Assembly (NCBI GenBank): GCA_020466095.1
Contig: CM035806.1
Coordinates: 2,789,303 to 2,853,302, forward strand
DNA length: 64,000 bases
Direction of reading: 5' to 3'
Origin: Chlorops oryzae
Lineage: Eukaryota > Arthropoda > Insecta > Diptera > Chloropidae
Every line of letters begins with the position of its first letter. Position 1 is the stretch's first letter. Under the pieces are notes generated by a model. It was not told the DNA's origin and did no database searches. It saw nothing but the letters and a program-made list of their open reading frames with translations. The translations under genes and the position numbers were made by a program. Below are positions 59,539 through 64,000 of this stretch, piece after piece.

Positions 59539-61305
59539 ATCGGGGACACTCGGAAAGTAGGCGAGGGGTTGGAGTTTATGAAAATGACGCGGCCCAAAAT
59601 CGAATTACAAATGTTCGCCTGAATGGCTGCATTTGGGCCCGGCTTGTGCGAGAGCCACGCGAATAAATAAATGAAATATTGTGGAAGTGTCAATGGAATG
59701 CGTTCGATGGTTTTGAGTCGCGTGACTAGGCGGACAAAGGACCTGCGCGGGCGAGTCGATCGTTTGGCGGAAACCTGTGGCGGGGCAGCTATTTAACGGC
59801 CCGCGTAGCGGCGATTTCCAAATACTCGTATTTTCTGGCGCGAACGTTGCGCGGCTGTTGGGCCTTTCACACGCCTCGACTCACTATCAATTTGTTATTT
59901 GAGCTGGCGGGCCTCGCGCTACGGTCAACGGGTCAAATCGTAAACGAAAATTGAAAACTACCTTCGGAAATCGGATACCCACCAAGGCACCCCAGCGGCC
60001 GCAGCTGCTGTCATTAAAAGATTTTCATAGTTTTCGAATGTGGCAACTCGGCGACTAATAAAAAGCGCTGACAGCTTTGTATCTCTTCGAAAAAGCCGTA
60101 AAATGCTATCAGGCGGCCAGCCACTGGAAACAAGTCGCAATCTCGTTGGAACCTGGTCGCCTAGAATGCCAAGAGACGAAAGCGTCAATTGTTTGAGAGC
60201 GTGCTCAATTAAGCGGGGAAGTTCGATGTCTGAATGTTCATCCTTATTTGTCGACCAGAGGCATGCTCCAGTTTTTGGGGGTTTCATGACCAAAAACCTG
60301 ATCGAACAAGCCCCAAACGCGAAAGGAGAGAAAAAATGCAACAGTTTGAAAGCCACTGGAAAGACGTCGTCCGAAGCAGGGGATCTCTTGAACGCGTCAC
60401 TTTCTTCGTTCACGTTGCAACCCAAATCAGGGTTTTCGATGGAGCAGAAGGAAAGGTCAAGGGACGTAGCCGAAATTACGCGACGGCAGCCTACTAACCC
60501 AGAAAACAGGTGAAGCCACAACTTTTGGGCTTTCGACTTGTTTCTTCAGCATTTTTATGGTTTTGACTTCGAAAAATTGTCCGATCGTCGATTTTGGGCT
60601 AATTTTTCACATTTCACATTTCCGAGATTGCATCTGGCTGCGTCGATCGTCGAAAGTGGAAGGCGAAGGCAAAGGCGAAGAAGAAGACGCAAAACTGGCG
60701 CACCGCTTCTCAAATGAACGGCGATGCTGAGCAGGACGACGTTGAATATGCGCTCCAGCAAAAAAGCCAAAGTTATGTGACACATGTCACTGGCGAGGGA
60801 ATTGAAGGGCTGCGGGCTGCGGGCTTCCATATCTCGCACAATTAAGGCTTGGAGAAGGTAGGAGCTCGAGGGCTCGAAGGGTTGGAGCTCAAACTGATAT
60901 GGATCCAAGCGGACGCTGGCGCTATTGAAGATACCCGCACACGAGTGGAATTTCGAAATTATCTCTGAAGATGCCTGTCCAACTACTCTTAAAGATTTCC
61001 AGACTAATTGCTGTGCGCGGAGAGCGACAGCAATCGCCGCCGTCGACATTGGAGCTGCGGTCGAAGTCATTTCGATTTGAGTAATTTTGATTTCTCTCGA
61101 TGCCCTGCTCCCTGTAAAAAATCAAATAATTTCCCCTTTCAGTCCAAACTCTAAGCCGCTTGCATAATCCGCGTCGGTGGGTTTCTCGACAGCGCAGTAA
61201 ATTTTGTTCGAATCCGAAGTTATGGCACATAAAGATTTTACGTCGACTGTCGTTTTTATGTTTTTCTACTCTTCGAGTGGAGGAAAGCTCCATAAAGTCT
61301 GGTAC
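59539..61305. other. Clip-gene intron, right-contig part
   Basis: GC-richer DNA. Overlapping open frames on both strands (59958-60521 minus, 60040-60513 plus) carry no recognisable domain and look like chance frames. No exon with good splice sites seen. Confidence 0.45.
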
Positions 61306-61309
61306 TTAC

Positions 61310-61636
61310 CGCTATCGGTCTTTGTTTTTGCGAGTAGTAGCCGTTTTGGCACACATTCTTCCTCACGCACTGCTGGCCACTGGCGCACGTGATGTATTGC
61401 TTGGGCGGGAGGTAGGTTGGCGCCGAGAAGGCCGCTGCCTGTCGACTTATGATGGCGTGTTCGAGGAATATATTCGACGCTGGATTCACCGAGAACTGCT
61501 GGTGGGAGCCAACGGTGTTTTTGTAATCACCATTGAGGAACATATTCGACGAGTACTGCGACCCCTGGGCGTTGACACCTAGACATATTGTGGCCAAAAG
61601 GCCGACGAGCAGCGTGCTTCGACTCCGCAGTACCAT
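61310..61636 (-). CDS. Secreted clip-domain protein, exon 1 (signal peptide, first half of clip domain)
   Basis: ATG at 61636 in a good fly context (CAACCATGG) starts MVLRSRSTLLVGLLATICLG followed by VNAQ, a clear signal peptide with likely cleavage after VNA. A Ser/Asn/Gln-rich stretch follows, then YITCASGQQCVRKNVCQNGY, with the first three cysteines of a clip (disulfide-knot) domain. The exon is 327 nt, 109 codons, ending GCG|GTAAGT in phase 0. Exon 2 supplies Cys4-6. Clip domains occur in extracellular serine proteases and non-catalytic homologues of the Toll, melanisation and epithelial matrix pathways. The protease-like domain is not seen here, so the exact member (for example a scarface-like homologue) is not assigned. 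An N gap lies in the following intron. Confidence 0.75.
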
Positions 61637-61733
61637 GGTTGACAATTCTCTTTTGCTTCTTCACGATCTTATCGTTTACCGTGTAGGCTAGCAGGTGTTC
61701 TCAGTTGTTGGTGTTGTTATTTCACTGTCAAGA

Positions 61734-61785
61734 GACTGAAACGAGAGAGAGCGGAGAAAGAATTGTTTGGGAAAATTATAAATAA
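61734..61785 (-). promoter_or_regulatory. Candidate promoter of the clip-domain gene
   Basis: On the minus strand an initiator-like TTTCAGTC (A+1 at 61737) lies about 100 nt before the ATG. A CTCTCTCTCG stretch sits immediately upstream and an AT-rich TTTATAATT lies at about -40, slightly too far for a normal TATA box. A plausible but unproven start site. Confidence 0.35.
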
Positions 61786-61789
61786 GAAG

Positions 61790-64000
61790 AAAAGAATATT
61801 ATAATCAATTGGATACGATTTGCTCCACTGTGCTCAGACGCTTCCGAACGGTTTATTCCATGCCACTTAAGCGATCTTCTTTTCATTCCGATTCATCTCG
61901 CATTAAAACCAAATTAACATATTCACACAGACTTATGTATGTACGTACGTACGTATGTAAAGACAAGTTGGCAAAGACAGTATGGCAAAATTAAAATTCC
62001 AGTTCCTCAAAGGAAAGAGATTTCAGATCAGCGATAAACATTTAAGAAACGACAAGAAATTTGCTCCGAAATTATCAGTTTATCGCCAATAAAAGCACTC
62101 ATCAAAACTCATCACAAAAAGCATTTGTCGTCACAGAAAAAAATAAAACATAAACAAATTTAATAAATAAATAAATAAAGAGAAGATTTCAAGAAATAAA
62201 AATGAAAATAAAATTTAAACTTGAAGCATCGAGAGATAAGAGCAAGACAAGCAGGCAATCTGATGACATAATATTTTAGTGAACTGAAGAACTCATGTCG
62301 AGTCGGCGAAGCGGCGGAGCGGCGGAGCGGAGTGCTGCACGCAACGAATGCTGATGTCGCTGGAATGGCGATTGCAACATTGTCGAGCATAAAGAGCAAC
62401 AGCAATGCAACTGGCAAGCCACACTTCCAGTTAGCGGAGAAGTAAATGGACACGGCCGACAGCTCAGTTAGTGGATAATGCCACAATATATAAATTTATA
62501 CGACACGGCCCAGACACTGCGCTAGACGGCGCGCGAGTCGAAGCACTCCCCGACGCACTTGCCGCGCACTGGAAGTACCGGAATTATTTAAATATGAGAA
62601 AAAAGAGTGAATTTATAAATGGCTGTGTAGTGCCCAAATTGGGCAGTCGTAGACAAAAAATTCCTACATTTTTTTGAGGCACCTAAGAAGACGGCAGGGA
62701 CGTCCATCAAATGAAAGCCTTATTTGGAAGGACTTCAATGCATCGATAACAGTCCCTTTTGACCAATAAAATGAAAGGAATATTTTTAGAAACGGCGATG
62801 GAATGAGGCAAAACCTGTCAGGGCGCGAGGCCCCGAACGACCCCCTCCCGTTGGCCCTGCTAATTGATTTTATATTTTTTATAAATTTATTCTGATTCAT
62901 ACATGTGTCGGCGTGCTGTTCACATCGCCGGTTTCAATCAACTTTTACAGCGATACGCAGCCGCATAGACGTCCACTAAGCGTGTGCATCGATTTGAGCA
63001 GTAGCAGGAATGAATCTTATTTAACACTTCTGCAGAATCGAATGCGCAAAAAAGATGGTTCAATAAAAAGCTGCTAGACAATTTGTCAAATGTCTGAAAT
63101 GCAGATAAATTGCAGCTCGCGTGTTGATGGCATTGCTGGCGATGCGATGATGCTGGCGGTGATGCTGACGATGATGCGTTGTGATGTGCGGCCTGATGCC
63201 AACGTAAACATGTGTTTCTCTCTGCATGTGGTTGATGCATTGAAATCATTAGAACCATAATCATAAAGCCACCAAACGTCGACCGTCAAGCATCAAGTGA
63301 TCGTAATGACTTTGGAAGCATGGAATTCCACACACATTACGTAAGATTAAGATAAAGAATAACGATGGAATTACGTGCTTAAGTCAAAGTGATTTCATAA
63401 TTACTTTAATGTGACATGTGGACTTTTTAATCGCGCCTCCGATGTCCAATAACTCACTTTGAGCTTATTGAATTCCAAGTGATCGCTGTCGACTGTGAAG
63501 CTTTAAAGAAGTTCCCTAAAAAGGAATGCGGAAGCAATTCGAATTGTGCTGATGGGGCTAGGATAGCTAGCCAAGACTTTGATTGTCTCAACAATTCCAC
63601 TTGGCTGGCCACTTGGCGAATGCTTCAATATGGAAATAAATTTAAACAAAGGGCCAACAAGGGTCCTGGACAAGCTGATGCGAAGTTTCAAAAGGATCAT
63701 AAACTACGGAAGCTCTTTATTTCTTTTTAGGATTTTTGAAAATCCCGGACTACATTTATCCATCGATTGAAAATGAGATGATATGAAAAGCTCTAATCTC
63801 GCTTTGGGTGTAAGCATCGAACATAGGAAGCTTGAATCCTTATTCAAGACTCGAAAGAAGATTTGTCTAAACTTAACCCATGTCAATCCACTGAGCCAAA
63901 GTCCAGGAAGCGATTTGACATGAAACTAAGGACGACAGGACTTTCAAGATGGGTCAGTTAGTTAATGGACTGTGATTTATTATCGAGGCAGTGGAGTGGG
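61790..64000. other. Upstream of the clip-domain gene
   Basis: Contains a TACGTACGTACGTATGTA run near 61937, GCGGAGCGGCGGAGCGG near 62308, and the TATA-like element at 62486. No gene recognised. Confidence 0.45.
62486..62503. promoter_or_regulatory. TATA-like element ATATATAAATTTATA
   Basis: A near-palindromic TATA-like sequence in otherwise GC-mixed DNA about 850 bp upstream of the clip-domain ATG. It could serve either strand: the minus strand reads TATAAATTTATATATTG towards that gene. No convincing initiator was found at the right distance on either side. Confidence 0.2.

Noticed and set aside
59958..60521. Overlapping 187-codon (minus) and 157-codon (plus) frames
   Set aside because: No recognisable domain, no splice or promoter context, and both strands are open at once in GC-richer intron DNA, as expected by chance.
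60555..61070. 171-codon minus-strand frame (TSTAAPMSTAAIAVALRAQQ...)
   Set aside because: Composition is biased, no family resemblance, and it lies in the intron after clip exon 1 with no acceptor/donor pair in phase.
62160..62486. 108-codon minus frame with a hydrophobic signal-like segment (LPVALLLLFMLDNVAIAI)
   Set aside because: Starts within the TATA-like element, the tail is low-complexity Phe/Lys, and no family is recognised. It lies where the 5' region of the clip gene is expected.

Overview
The window looks like a piece of a higher-fly (schizophoran dipteran) genome. It is AT-rich and intron-dominated, full of poly-A/T runs, microsatellites and small inverted-repeat transposons, and the recognisable proteins read like fly proteins. 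Two runs of about 100 N (47330-47429 and 59439-59538) are scaffold gaps, so order and distance across them are unproven.

Left contig (1-47329): almost all of it is one gene on the minus strand, Epac, the cAMP-activated guanine nucleotide exchange factor for Rap GTPases. I could place 13 coding exons from 41266 down to 1923, all joining in phase to give 747 residues: a variable N-terminus, DEP domain, cyclic-nucleotide-binding domain, REM, Ras-associating domain and the first part of the CDC25-homology catalytic domain. The rest of the catalytic domain lies beyond the left edge. The intron between exons 10 and 11 (8553-2939, about 5.6 kb) is a U12-type AT-AC intron with a canonical donor, a consensus branch site and an AC acceptor; all other introns are GT-AG. 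A single-exon coiled-coil gene (26170-24941, minus) is nested in the intron between exons 6 and 7.

The Epac introns also carry a degraded RTE-clade LINE, a tRNA-derived SINE inside a terminal-inverted-repeat (TIR) element, about a dozen small TIR elements, four arrays of a TTTCGGA/TCCGAAA-rich minisatellite in both orientations, a roughly 1.4 kb hexanucleotide array with a partial duplication beside it, two TATCGAT-rich arrays and several local tandem duplications. Two perfect CRE palindromes lie 4.3-5.5 kb upstream of the first Epac exon.

Middle and right contigs (47430-59438 and 59539-64000): these hold the first two coding exons of a secreted clip-domain protein on the minus strand (61636-61310 and 52348-52169), probably a serine protease or protease homologue. 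No protease domain was found in the window. The remainder is intron or intergenic DNA with GAGA/CT and CAG repeats and possible promoter elements. A repeat shared by about 39110-39165 and 59225-59285 suggests that both sides of the gaps come from the same genome.
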